Shown here piece by piece: positions 10,307-21,362 of a stretch of DNA of 64,000 nt. Every line of letters begins with the position of its first letter. Positions within the stretch are counted from its first letter, which is position 1. A model generated the notes under the pieces. The model ran no database searches, was not told the DNA's origin, and was given only the letters and a program-made list of their open reading frames with translations. Position numbers and translations under genes: made by a program. Origin of the DNA: Acanthacorydalis orientalis (lineage: Eukaryota; Arthropoda; Insecta; Megaloptera; Corydalidae); contig CM068317.1 in NCBI GenBank assembly GCA_034766995.1, positions 30,171,501-30,235,500 on the forward strand. The letters are read 5' to 3'.

Positions 10307-10490
10307 AACAATGTATGCATAGAAACTGTAAACTTTAATGAGTGTTGCAAATTTTTATATATTGTTTCCATTCTTTGACGAATAAGTATCTTAATTTTTT
10401 TTAAAAAAAACAATACTATAGTCAAAAAATTTTATAAGTTTTTATTATCGCATTCAAATAATTATCTAAGAGTAATATATTGCTTTATTA

Positions 10491-10872
10491 TATGATTGGA
10501 AGGAAAATAATCTCGGTTTTTGTTTTTTGAATTCTAATCTTAATTTTTTCAGTGAGTGTCGTTCCATCGTGTTCATGTTAATATCATTTTCAAGTGCCAA
10601 TTTTCGGTCATCTTCATAGCGATAAAGTTTAGGAATGTGTCTCATTTTCGAATAAAACATTTCAGATTTTCTTGTACTTGGCGTTGTGAAGATGATTTCA
10701 TCCGCATCGAAACGTGTATAAACACTAATCGAAAAATTATCAATTATGATTAATTGACGATTGTTAATAAGAAAGCTTATTTGTGATTGTTTTGGTAACA
10801 TCGATTTCGGTTTTATTATTAATTTTACTTCAAATTGAGGTGTTGAATTAAAGATATATAAGAAGCAAAACA
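10491..10872 (+). mobile_element. short mariner derivative, truncated, with nested foldback insertion
   Basis: The left end TATGATTGGAAGGAAAATAA and family-specific sequence (TCGTGTTCATGTTAATATC) run to about 10608. They are interrupted by a foldback copy and resume with TTTTGGTAACATCGATTTC at about 10790, running to about 10872. There non-LTR sequence begins and the 3' mariner end is missing. Confidence 0.82.
10609..10789. repeat. foldback repeat inserted inside a mariner derivative
   Basis: Carries arm motifs on both sides: ATCTTCATAGCGATAAAGTT on the left and GTGAAGATGATTTCATC...CATCGAAACG on the right. The segment around 10625-10657 is the near reverse complement of 3338-3369 in foldback copy 1. 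It interrupts the mariner sequence, so it inserted later. Confidence 0.78.
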
Positions 10873-10904
10873 GATCATCAAAATGGTGGCTAAAGAACTG
10901 CGGT

Positions 10905-11330
10905 TACAGTCAATCCATCGTACTCTTAGGCCAGGCCCCAAATAAGAACGGGACTAAGAGAATCTATACAATTGGCAGATCCTTCTTCCGGCTCCTGGTA
11001 CGAATTGTCACAGGATACGGGAGACTAAGCTACCACGAACATATACATGGCCGAAGGACGGACAGGAAGGGTATGTGGTGTGCGAGGGGGGCAACGAGAC
11101 CCTCATTCACCTCCTAGCGGAATGTCCGGTATGGGTCAATTTAAGGTTACGATGGTTTGGGGAGTTTCTCCTCACCGCGGCCGAACTAGGGTCTATAAAC
11201 TCGGGCAGGCTGATAGGCTTCTGGAAGGAAGCGAGACTTCCCGAGTAGTTTTCATCAAGCCGAGGGAAGGCATAATGGACCTCAAGTCTAAGTGTCGGGA
11301 GGCAAGGTAGCTTCTTCCCCCCTCAAACAT
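10905..11330 (+). pseudogene. 3' end of a non-LTR retrotransposon ORF2
   Basis: Two adjacent frames carry the C-terminal part of an I/R1/Jockey-type retrotransposon polyprotein. The first (about 10949-11080) reads FFRLLVRIVTGYGRLSYHEH, matching the segment usually found after the reverse transcriptase. The second (11081-11248) starts CEGGNETLIHLLAECP, the conserved C...ET..H....CP zinc-type motif, and ends [12 protein letters not shown] at a TAG (11246-11248). The switch between frames near 11080 is a frameshift. The sequence is GC-richer than everything around it. No upstream reverse-transcriptase domain is present: this is a 5'-truncated dead tail, as usual for such elements. Which clade it belongs to cannot be decided from this piece. 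Confidence 0.78.
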
Positions 11331-11352
11331 AATCCTACATCTACATCTATCT

Positions 11353-11444
11353 ATTCTCTCTCTTTCTCTCTCTCTATATATATACATGTATATATATATA
11401 TATATATATACATATATATGTGTATATATATATGTATAGATATA

Positions 11445-11498
<54 letters not shown>
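11353..11498. repeat. (CT)n then interrupted (TA)n microsatellite
   Basis: CT-rich run 11353-11376, then TA with CA and TG interruptions. It begins just after the retrotransposon tail and might be its decayed 3' end. Confidence 0.93.
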
Positions 11499-11499
<1 letters not shown>

Positions 11500-11599
11500 T
11501 GTAATCGATAGAATTATAATAGGAAAGAACTCTAATTTTTAATTCGTAAATCGTATGAAAGCTCATTGAAATGTCCGAGTCATAGATAAATCCATTTCG

Positions 11600-12060
11600 T
11601 CAATACTTATTATAAACTAATTTGAAATAGCAGTATGTCATATCGGCATACGCCACGCCTCGCCGTCCATTTCTCGTAGTGTAATTGCGCTGTCTCGATT
11701 TAATGACAGAATTGTTAGCACATGTCACGACATGTTCGTATTTATCGTATCTTTGTACATGGTCTCGTTGATAGATTGGCAACGTAAAGAGATCGCGTTC
11801 TGTCGAATACGACACGGCGATACAGGAACGAGAAACGATTAAATCGTACATTCGTGAGCTGAATTCTGTGGCTAAAGGTCGCGGCGTGTCATAACAACCG
11901 ACATACAATGTAAATATTGGACGACATACTAGGGTTCGAACGCAGGAATTATCATTTCATACGTTCGTCCATAATTCAGGTTTGAGCCTTTCTCTACATG
12001 CGATCGTACGGTTTACATATGTATCGTTTTACCTGTACGCCTCTGTCGTTTTCTCTAATC
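11600..12060. other. moderately GC-rich island, unassigned
   Basis: Less AT-rich block with many CG dinucleotides. A minus-strand frame of 102 codons (11600-11908) has no recognisable motif. Near its end TGGCTAAAGGTCGCG (11869) and GGTTCGAACGC (11933) resemble pol III A and B boxes about 55 bp apart, but no cloverleaf could be built. Confidence 0.4.
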
Positions 12061-13814
12061 CGGGACGAACGAAAATGTCATGATAATTGAAAATTAAATC
12101 CTTTACATATATATCCGTGCATTATTTTGAAACTTTACATTTCTTCTGTATCGATTACAATTTCGGACTAAGGATAATTTTACATGTTTTTTATTTAAAT
12201 TAGTCCGAAGACGAATTCAAATACGAAATAAATAGTCATAGAAAAACATAAATACTGTCAATTAGGTATAATATATTATTTTTCACACATCTGTCAAGAA
12301 ATATGATTCCGAGACTGACCGTTTTGGACAGATGGATTCTGATATGAGGCCTTTTAGAAACGTCTTCCAATTCAGTAGTTTCTCACAAATCTAATTCATT
12401 ACCGAATCTGAAGAAACCTCCAAATATCTTAAATTAAAGAATCATGAATATCAAATTCAATGTGCAAAACCATTGTGCCCACTATTTAGCAGAATAGACT
12501 TTTAAGACAAATCAAGAAAAATATCAAATTTATTAGAGAAACTTACATAAAGAAAAGGAATAAAAGAAAATATAGTTTAACATTTTTATAAATTATATAT
12601 TCAATATTTTCTATTTCTTGAAAATATTTTAATTAAAATTGTAACACTTTGAATATATTTTCGTTTTATTTATATTTTTGATTAAGGCACAATAAGCACA
12701 TTTTTCAATTAATTTTTATAATTTATGTGGGGTTTTAATTTTTGTTTCATATACACAAATATTTTGTTACTCAAAACAATCTTTGTAGGTTTTTTTATTA
12801 ATGTATGAACAATCGAACTTGATATCACAAAATAAATGGATATTTTTAGAATGATTTTTAATTTGCATTAAAACTGTTAAATATTTTGCTGCTAATGAAC
12901 AATGTTTGTAATGGATCGTTTCGATGTAATTTGTCTGGTTAAGTTGTTCACCTTTTATACATGAACAACTCTTTTCTCTTTTTATTGACTGATCTTTAAA
13001 TGAAATTGATAAATTAATTTACTAACATGCATTATATTTCGTCAGAAGAGTATAAATTTTGTTCATATGAAATAAATTTCGAAATATGTAAAATAGATCT
13101 TAATCACAAATGAATAAGGTAATATATGTTGTAGGTGTATCAATACATCGAAGTAAAAGTTAAATTATAGGTTTTTATATGAGAAATTATAGGTATTTTT
13201 ATAGAATTTATTATAAGAGAATTGTTCATATGTTAATCAGATAAATCTAAACATATTTTATTAATTGATTATAGCTGTTAAAAGTATATAAGTATTGAAA
13301 GTCAGCCGTACTAAAATTATGGTACGTGTACTGATCCGAAATGATATTTCAAATAACCTATAATCAAGTTGATCTCAAAGTTGTTGACTTCCCATTACAG
13401 TACAATACAAAACAATAAAAAAATGATAAGATTAATATGAATTAATTTTTTTGTTCCTAATTCTAGAAACGATTTGGAGATAATCAAGAGTGTAATGCTC
13501 TTACTTAGATTATTTATTATGAATTATGACTTTTTTTCTTAATCAAAATTTGATCAACGTTTTATTTTGTATACTAATGGATTTTTTAGACAGCAATTTG
13601 TTTTAGTAACTTATTTCTAATATAAAAAATAGCTTTTTTTAATAGCATCTTAATTAATATGTCTTACTTTTATTAATTTGTTTTAACTATCTTAATTTTA
13701 CAATTGTTTAGAAAATAACAAATATTTAAAATAATATTTCAATATTTATAGAATAATAGATGGAATATATTTTTGTTAAGAACCATATTTTTTAACTTTA
13801 GTTTTTATTTAACA

Positions 13815-13816
<2 letters not shown>
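12061..13816. other. AT-rich DNA, nothing recognised
   Basis: 1.75 kb without terminal repeats, microsatellites or credible frames. 12300-12480 is slightly less AT-rich. Confidence 0.5.
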
Positions 13817-13866
<50 letters not shown>

Positions 13867-13890
13867 ATATGTATGTATGTATATGTATAC
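13817..13890. repeat. (TA)n microsatellite with GTAT tail
   Basis: TA tract followed by GTATGTATGTATATGTATAC. Confidence 0.94.
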
Positions 13891-14203
13891 ATCATATTTA
13901 AAAATATTGCATACTAATGTTATAAAAGACTATTATTTAAATAAGTCAAACGTACCGTCTTGAACGACATTTCAAGCAATCTTTATTTGTTATTTAAAAT
14001 ACGTCGACACAAAAAAAACCTTTATCTCGAAACAAATCTACTACAGCTAATAATAATTCGTGTGTAAAAGTATAAATTTCGCATCGAATAAATCGAAACT
14101 TATATGCTGTTCGTTTTTGTAATATTCTACATTTGTAATTCTTTCTTTTCTAAACGTAGATCGATCGATTAGATAGATATACGAACGATCCAGTTCTTGA
14201 CGT

Positions 14204-14275
14204 GGGTGTCGAACTCGAGACATTGCATTGTTGCGATGAGCGCGCGCGTCGCTTGACCTACAGGTCACGAGCTCG
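14204..14275 (-). ncRNA. tRNA-like / SINE-like pol III box pair
   Basis: On the minus strand TGACCTGTAGGTCAAGCG (14267-14250) resembles a tRNA A box, and GAGTTCGACACCC (14216-14204) resembles a B box, 35 bp apart. This spacing is normal for a tRNA or tRNA-derived SINE head. I could not fold a proper acceptor stem or anticodon arm, so this is at best a tRNA pseudogene or SINE remnant. Confidence 0.35.
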
Positions 14276-14405
14276 CTGAAGACTGTGTTCTTGTACTTTC
14301 ATACATGTTAGGTCGCATGTTGAATGATTGCAACAACACGTTTAGTTTTATAATACAGGATGGCAAATGCTAGTTTAGGTATTCTATACACATATATTGT
14401 ACGAT

Positions 14406-14408
<3 letters not shown>

Positions 14409-14468
<60 letters not shown>

Positions 14469-14482
14469 ATGTATATATATTG
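14409..14482. repeat. (TA)n(TG)n microsatellite
   Basis: About 23 TA units, then TG, then TA again. Confidence 0.95.
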
Positions 14483-14903
14483 TATAATGTGTAAATGTTA
14501 ATTGAGACATAGCAATATATCATCTTTTGATTACTCAACCGTCTTTTGTAATAAAAATCTTAATACAATTGTAAAATTAGTCAAATGAAAGAATCTACTA
14601 AAGCGAGAAAGTTTATTGTTATTTAATTTAAGAATACATGTATCTCATAAAATATGAATATAAGCATTTTGTGTATTTGTTATTGTATTTAATGTATGGC
14701 GCCTTTTGGTAAGAGATGTATGAAGTATGAGAAAAATATTCAATTTAGAAATTAAATTTCATATCGATTGTTTGAAGAATGAAAAAGATTTAACTCTGTT
14801 ATTATAAACAAATTATTAACAATTACTGAATATTATACCAATGAGAATAGTTTATTGAAAGTAGTAATGAATGTAATACAGTTGATATACAAATACTTTA
14901 AAA

Positions 14904-15218
14904 CAGTGGTGTCAAACACAGTCTACGCGGCGTAGACAAAAATTCGCACAAAAAAAATTAGTAAGAAAAAAGGTCCTTTATTTATATTTGAAAATAACTC
15001 ATTTAAATTTCACATTTATTATTTCTTTAATGAATTTATAGAAATTAAAAAACATACATTAATTCTAGGCATTATTATCATAAAACGGCCTTCCTCACAG
15101 TCTACTTCTACAATATGAAATGTTTTAAAAATGTATTTTATATTTTTTTAAATTCCATTTTATTTTAATAAAATCAACTTCAAGCTTTGCATCACGGGCC
15201 GCCTGTTTGACATCACTG
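14904..15218. mobile_element. hAT-type MITE (315 bp)
   Basis: The terminal inverted repeats CAGTGGTGTCAAACA (14904-14918) and its counterpart CAGTGATGTCAAACA (reverse complement of 15204-15218) match at 14 of 15 bases and have the CAG start typical of hAT elements. An 8-bp target duplication is visible: CTTTAAAA (14896-14903) and CTTTAAAT (15219-15226), 7 of 8 identical. There is no transposase frame, so it is non-autonomous. GCGG and GGGCCGCC subterminal blocks near each end are also common in hAT MITEs. Confidence 0.88.
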
Positions 15219-15423
15219 CTTTAAATGATGTAAGATTAAAATTAAAGTTCTTATACAAAACAGTTTTGGCACTGTCGTTATATTCACTTTTAGAAATATT
15301 TTTTCTTCCGCCGGATAAATTACAAAAAAATGTTTGATCAGATCATTAGCTAGTAAAGGAAATCAATTAATATATTTTAGTTACAATGAAACTAGGAATT
15401 TAGAATGTTTTAGTAAATAAATG

Positions 15424-15996
15424 TTACGTTAATAGAAAACTAATTGCAGTTTATGATCTTCAAATTCATGTACATTTTAAGCTTTTTTGATTTTCATAGC
15501 TGTTTTAAGTGGTCCAGAGTTATTGGATGACTAACATCTAAATTTTGTGTAAGCTCTTTAATTGTTGTGTGTGGTTATGATTCAACTAATGCGATCAATT
15601 GGTCGTTATAAACTAAAGCAGGATGACTGCGACCTTCTTTATCTTCAAGGCTCTCGTCCTCTTCACAAATTTTTTGGAACCACCATTGCACCGTGTGTTC
15701 TTTAACAGTACCTATACCAGCAGCATCGTTCAGTTTCCGAGCAGTTTCTGCTGCTTTACCACCCGTTTTGAAGTCATACAAAAAATTGCTCCTATTTGCT
15801 CCTTTTCTATCTTTAATTCATTAACCCAATTTGAAGTAAAATTAATAATAAAACAAAAGTTAATGTTACCAAAATACAGACCGAAAAATGCACATTAAAT
15901 CGATATTAACATGAGCACGATGAAACCACCCTTTCATTGAAAAAAATAAGGTTGGTATTTAGTAAACAAAAATCGCAATTATTTTCCTACCAATCT

Positions 15997-15998
<2 letters not shown>
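15424..15998 (-). mobile_element. short mariner derivative, copy (575 bp) with DNA-binding remnant
   Basis: The right end reads CCTACCAATCTAA, abutting a TA tract; the left end is degenerate (TTACGTTAATAGAAAACTAA). A minus-strand frame (15781-15575) reads KTGGKAAETARKLNDA, VQWWFQK and ESLEDKEG before a stop at 15575-15577. Beyond that stop the second helix-turn-helix continues, so it is a point stop. It shares an extra segment, roughly AAAAATCAATAAAGC-like, before the 3' end with the copy at 56706, marking a subgroup. Confidence 0.9.

Positions 15999-15999
<1 letters not shown>

Positions 16000-16039
<40 letters not shown>
16000..16039. repeat. (TA)n microsatellite at a mariner end
   Basis: Begins two bases after the mariner terminal repeat, as expected if the element inserted into a TA tract. 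Confidence 0.95.
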
Positions 16040-16047
<8 letters not shown>

Positions 16048-16204
16048 TTTACTAATTGGAATAAAAATGTAAATATAATTAATGTTAGTGTAGTCTTTTA
16101 AATCGATTTTTGTATCAATATCAGCCTGATCGATACAGTTTAGCTTACCCCAACAATCTATCTACAAGGAATAGTAATATAGGAAGTCGTTCGTTATATT
16201 TTCT

Positions 16205-16309
16205 GTGGCCGCGCTCTTCCTCATGGCCCACCGCCACCTTTCCCACCTCACCCAATATTACAAGACCTTGACGGACATGAAATGGACGATTGTGCCACTC
16301 ACTCCATAA
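16205..16309 (+). CDS. short GC-rich open segment, unrecognised
   Basis: A 34-codon stretch in an otherwise AT-rich region. From the ATG at 16223 it encodes 28 residues starting MAHRHLSHLTQYYK and ending WTIVPLTP before TAA at 16307-16309. Third positions are strongly C/G-biased (GCC, CTC, CAC, ACC, TAC, AAG), unlike neighbouring DNA, which hints at true or former coding sequence. No homology is recognised. It could be a gene or transposon fragment, or chance. Confidence 0.25.
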   Translation: MAALFLMAHRHLSHLTQYYKTLTDMKWTIVPLTP

Positions 16310-16751
16310 TAAAAATATTATATTTAAACATTAAGAACAATTTCGTTTTTCTTTTTCATATATATCTTGATGTATATCTAAGATCGTATATTTTCAGTTA
16401 ATTATTTAATATTTATAATTATTGTAATCGATGAATACATAAGTTAGATTATTTTATGATCAACATATTTAATTATACACATATGTAATCTTATATATTT
16501 GTATAACTGTATACCACATTATTGAAATATATTATTATTGAAGAAATTATTTTTTTGTATTTTCTATTTAGTTAAATATTAGTTTATTAATTTTATTAAT
16601 TCTTCTGTTAATTAATTGCAGAAAAAATAGAATTATTGAAATTTACAATTTATATTTTTAAATGCGATTGAATATTTGAAAAGTGGGACTTATACTTTAT
16701 TTTACAATAAATAGTGTTTTTATTCTTTATTAATAGTTTTTATTTCATAAA
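16310..16751. other. AT-rich DNA, nothing recognised
   Basis: No structure seen. Confidence 0.5.
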
Positions 16752-16965
16752 CTAGTATATATCCTGACAAAATTGTCAGGAAAATATAAAGAAACATGAA
16801 AAGAAAAAACTTTTTATTATTGTTTACAATATAATATATTTAAAAATACCTAAGAACAAAACCTAATGAATTAAACTTGAAACTTGTGAGCTGACAAAGC
16901 AGACATTTCATATCACTTAATCCTGCGGACAAAGTGACGAGAAATGTGGATTTTTATTGTTAAGA
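16752..16965 (-). mobile_element. Helitron-like non-autonomous element, copy 1 (214 bp)
   Basis: On the minus strand it begins TCTTAACAATAAAAA and ends CTAG, inserted between A and T, the Helitron target rule. An 8-bp stem hairpin (CCTGACAA/TTGTCAGG, 16763-16780) lies 11 nt from the CTAG end, where Helitrons carry their 3' hairpin. The internal motif GGACAAAGTGACGA and the order of blocks match the copies at 25250 and 63106. No Rep/helicase frame is present. Confidence 0.68.
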
Positions 16966-17093
16966 TTGTTTTTTATGTATCACAATATAGTTTTTGATAA
17001 TGTGGTAAAATTTACTTTAAAGATGAATTTTTCACTCACTCCATAAATCACAAAACTTCAAATTAAAAATATTTAATAATTAGTTGTTAATCG

Positions 17094-17094
<1 letters not shown>

Positions 17095-17142
<48 letters not shown>

Positions 17143-17150
17143 TATGTATA
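17095..17150. repeat. (TA)n microsatellite
   Basis: About 20 units, then interrupted. Confidence 0.95.
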
Positions 17151-17548
17151 TCCATGTAGGTAACAAGGACATTAAATGTAAACCCTCTTAAGTATATGAA
17201 AAATTAAAAGCTATTTTAAGCTGTCATAACGAAAGTAGGTTAATTTAATAGAAATATTTCAAATCGGTTTAAGAAACCTATTTTACTTTAATAAAGTTAA
17301 TTTTAACACTATGATATTTTAAATTGAATTTAAAAAATAGTATTGTATTTTATTATAAAATTTAATACATAAGTTATCTTTCACTATTCTTAAAATTGAG
17401 AAATTACATATCAGTGATTTGTTACTTATTGGTATTTTTTAATTTATCTCTATATATTTTTTGAGATTATAGCTAAATTCACTTCTGTAAATAAATTTCT
17501 TACTCTCTCATAATTAATATTTTTTCTAATTCAGACTTTCCTAAAATT

Positions 17549-17785
17549 AATTATTAAAGAATTTTGATTATTGTTTATGCGTATTTCATTAGTATTGTTA
17601 TCATCTACAGAGAATAATAATAATTAAAGTCAAAGATTAAAATTTCTTGTACCTTACTGGTCGAAGAATGATTGAGTCACTTGTATAAGCATCAATCAAG
17701 AATGATTAATAATCAATTATTAAACACTTTAAACATATTTTTTTATAGATAGTAGTTTGAGTGAAATGATTTTTTGAAACCGCTT
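17549..17785. repeat. foldback repeat, degenerate, both arms
   Basis: Left motifs TTTTGATTATTGTTTATGCG and TATCATCTACAGAG; right motifs CAATCAAGAATGATTAATAA and CTTTAAACATATTTT. More diverged than other copies. Confidence 0.6.
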
Positions 17786-18809
17786 ATATATTTTTTTTAT
17801 TATTCTCATTAGAAATTTTTCTTTAACGGTAATCAGTTATTTAGTAAACACATTCATTTATCATATTTTTGTACTATGTATAATATATCTATAGTAAGTA
17901 AAATATCTTTTTCTATTGTTCTCAGTACCAAATACAAAAATTCCTACACGAAATTTTTAATTGTTCACTAATTTTATTTCATTCTATTCGCAAATATATT
18001 TGGTATTGATATTAAAAAAATTGCTCGAAGAAATTCGTGTATTAACTTATATAATTTTTTTATATATTTAATAACACTACGTATTTAACTTTCTTTATTA
18101 GCCTTCAAATAAGACTATCTAATTCCTGCGAAGTGAAATGATGGTATCGAATCTGCATTCGAAACTAACCTTGCATCTATGCATTCATATTAACCTCGCC
18201 CATATGTCTGATCTACTTATCTACCGTAACATTTTCTCAGTTTGTTGTCTTATAATTTCAAATGAAATATTTATATTACATACATTTTTACACTAACACT
18301 ATTTTTATAACCAATTATAAACAAAAAAAGTGAGAATGATTTTATTAAAATATTATTTTTTTATGTTAAAGAAAATTTCTACTAAGTCACTATTTAAAAA
18401 ATTGAAATTTATTATCAGCTGTATCAAAATAATAATAACATTTCTACTATAAGGTTAGTCAGATCCAAAAACAAAGTTTTCCTTAATGAAACTGTCAGCG
18501 ATCATGAATTTACTGTTTTAGATTTTTCTGAAGGCGGGATTAGAAAAAAAGTCTTCTGGATGTTACTTTAAATGTATGAAAATTCACTATATTAGATATT
18601 TTATTAGAAGTGACCTAAATAAAAATGTTCAACTATAACTTCCTCATTTATTTTCTAGTCATTTAGAAAACATTTACATGAGGATGTAAATCAAACAATC
18701 AGTAGTATAGCTTTGAAGTGAATTTGTTTTCTGTTATTGTGTAATTAACGCCACTGATGTGACTGATAACTTTGGGAAACCGTACCTTTTTGATATTATT
18801 TACTTGTAT

Positions 18810-18811
<2 letters not shown>
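17786..18811. other. AT-rich DNA, nothing recognised
   Basis: No repeats or frames assigned. Confidence 0.5.
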
Positions 18812-18859
<48 letters not shown>

Positions 18860-18860
18860 A
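18812..18860. repeat. (TA)n(TG)n microsatellite
   Basis: TA tract followed by TGTGTGTGTG. Confidence 0.94.
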
Positions 18861-19056
18861 CACGTATTACAATATGGAAAATATTTGGCCATTATCATAT
18901 ATTACACAAATGTCACAATGTCGTGCAGTAATATTTGGAAAATATCGCGTTTTGGTGCTATTAATATAACACATATACACACATATTATATTTTCTATTA
19001 TTTCATAGTCGAAAATGAGATTTGTAAATTAACATACAGTGTGACGGAACCATTAA

Positions 19057-19095
19057 TTATATATATGTATGTATATATATATATATATATATATA
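19057..19095. repeat. (TA)n microsatellite
   Basis: Interrupted by GTATG. Confidence 0.9.
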
Positions 19096-19435
19096 ATCGT
19101 ATGATCGTTGTCGACGTGTATACATGAAGAAATGGAAAAGTGATATTTAAAAAAATATTCAAATAGAAATAAAATACAACTACAGTGTACAAATCTAAAT
19201 AACTTTCAAAATAAAATACATACATATAAACGAATTTCAATGTGATTTTCTTGAAAATCGATAAATATTCTTGCTTTAACAATAATTAAATTTATTAATA
19301 AGTCATACTACAATGCATGCAAACTAATTGAAATTATCTTTTTCTTTTTTTTTACTTCTACTACGTTATTGATTCTAATACGAATATAAGAAGTCTGTAT
19401 TTTGTATACAAAAATGAATTTTACCAACATACACA

Positions 19436-20719
19436 CGAGAGTCGTTTGGTAAATATCTATGAAATGGTGCTACCATTCATTTGGTAATATCACGGCTATC
19501 AAGTGTCATTTTTCAAATTAGCATAGGCGAAAATTCAGTGAAAAGCGAAGCGTTGTTCTCGTTCTACAGATGTTTGAAGCGAGCATTGTAGCAGTTGCCG
19601 CGAAAATGAAAAAAAAACGTGTTTCGTGCAGTGATGATACATTTTTCTGTAAAAAAAGTGGACGGCCACCCAGATCGATTGGATGAAGTTCATGAAGACT
19701 CTGAACCAGCCTAGAAGATTGCTTTTTTCTGGAAAAATGAGTGCAAACGTAGCTGAACTTGTACTGAAGATGAAGCGCGCTCTGGACACCGAATTGAGGT
19801 CACTATGACGGATATTGTTGAAAAAATCCATGGTATCGTCATGGAAGACCGCCGAGTGGAAATGCGCGTGGTTACTGAGACTGTAAACATCTCAAACGAA
19901 CGAATGCACATTATTCTGTAAGAAAAATTGCACATAAGAAAGATATGTGCGTGACGCTATGTGCGATTGTTGATTTTTGACCAAAAACGCACATAAAAGG
20001 ACATATCAACCCAGTTTTTGACGATGTTTAGTCGCAATCCGCAGGCCTTTTTGGGTTAATTCGTCATCGTGGATGAAATATGGTTCCACCATCATACACC
20101 TGAGTCGAAGCAGCAGCAAGTCAAAGCAGTGACAACGACTCGTGAAAGTGCGCTAAAGAAGATGAAGATCGTTTTGTCGGCTGGGAAAGTGAGGGCTACT
20201 GTTTTTTGAGATTCACATGGAATCATCCTAATTGACTATTTAACTAAGAGAAAAACGATAACAGGAGTCTATTATGTAACATTACTGGATCGTTTGAAAG
20301 AAGAACTGAAACAGAAACGGCCAAGATTGGTGCACAAAAAAGTGCTCTTTCACCAAGATAACGCGCCGTTCCGTGAATCGACCATCGCAATGGAAAAATT
20401 GCACGAATTAGGCTTAGAATTGATTCCTCATCCACCCTGTTCTCCGGACTTGGCCCCGTGCGACTTCTTCCTCTTCTCAAACTTGAAAATTTGGCTCGGT
20501 GGGAAGAAATTCTTGTCGAATGAGGATCTAATCATCGTCGTCAATACGTATTTTGCAGACTTTGAGAAAATATACTTTTTCGACAGGATGAACAAATTGG
20601 AAACACGCCGGACCAAGTGTATAGCTTTCAATGGAGACTATGTTGAGTACTAAAATCGTTTTTTTCCAAAAAAACTGTGTTTAACTTGTTATTTTACCAT
20701 ACTTATCAAAGGACCCTCG
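19436..20719 (+). mobile_element. full-length mariner, second lineage (1284 bp)
   Basis: The left end CGAGAGTCGTTTGGTAAATA and the reversed right end CGAGGGTCCTTTGATAAGTA match at 16 of 20. TA follows the right end (20720-20721). The length is exactly that of an autonomous mariner. The ends differ completely from the elements at 194 and 47543, so this is a separate invasion. Confidence 0.85.
19533..20653 (+). pseudogene. mariner transposase, full-length but broken
   Basis: Homology to a DD34D mariner transposase runs from near the left end to TAA at 20651-20653, split over frames by several indels and stops. The clearest part is the last 120 codons (20294-20653): VLFHQDNAP (second catalytic Asp), SPDLAPCDFFLF (third Asp), FLSNEDLI and the C-terminal KCIAFNGDYVEY. 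Upstream, VDEIWFHHHTPESK (about 20068-20110) carries the first Asp. A TGA near 20206 replaces the expected Trp of an FWDSHG motif. The N-terminal helix-turn-helix region is badly decayed. All three catalytic Asp codons survive although the frame is dead. Confidence 0.88.
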
Positions 20720-21202
20720 TACATATTATATATATATATATAATGATAGATGTAATAAATAATGAATGTAGCTATAAGTGCGTTGAAATCGATTGCAATT
20801 GTATGAATAATATTATAGTCACTTAACAGGTGTTAGATTGTCTGTGCTAGGTGAATTACGATACAGAACGTCAACAAAATCGCAAACTTATTTAATTAAC
20901 AACACGGAGATAAATTAACATAGAAGTCCATTAATATCCTAAAGGAAACCAAAAATGTCTGATTAAAATGGATTGTGTTAATGAAATAAAGTAATGTTTA
21001 AAATAGATAATTAATACAAATGTAAAATACCTCCAAATATATTAAAATAAGAATCATTAAGTAAAAATATTTTATTCAATCTTATTTCATATCTTATTCA
21101 ATTTTCATCAATTAATTATTAGGTTCGTTTAAAAAAGATTGTCTTGCATTGAAACTAACTTTTTAATTTTTTAGAATTCAAATGTTAAATTACTAATTAA
21201 AA
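20720..21202. other. AT-rich DNA, nothing recognised
   Basis: A short TA tract at 20725-20743 follows the mariner end. Confidence 0.5.

Positions 21203-21362
<160 letters not shown>

Noticed and set aside
11047..11310. 87-codon plus frame beginning MAEGRTGRVCG
   Set aside because: Wrong frame of the non-LTR tail; the neighbouring frame carries the conserved zinc-type motif.
19535..20480. Several minus-strand frames of 74-98 codons
   Set aside because: They lie antisense to the mariner at 19436-20719, whose plus-strand motifs explain the openness.
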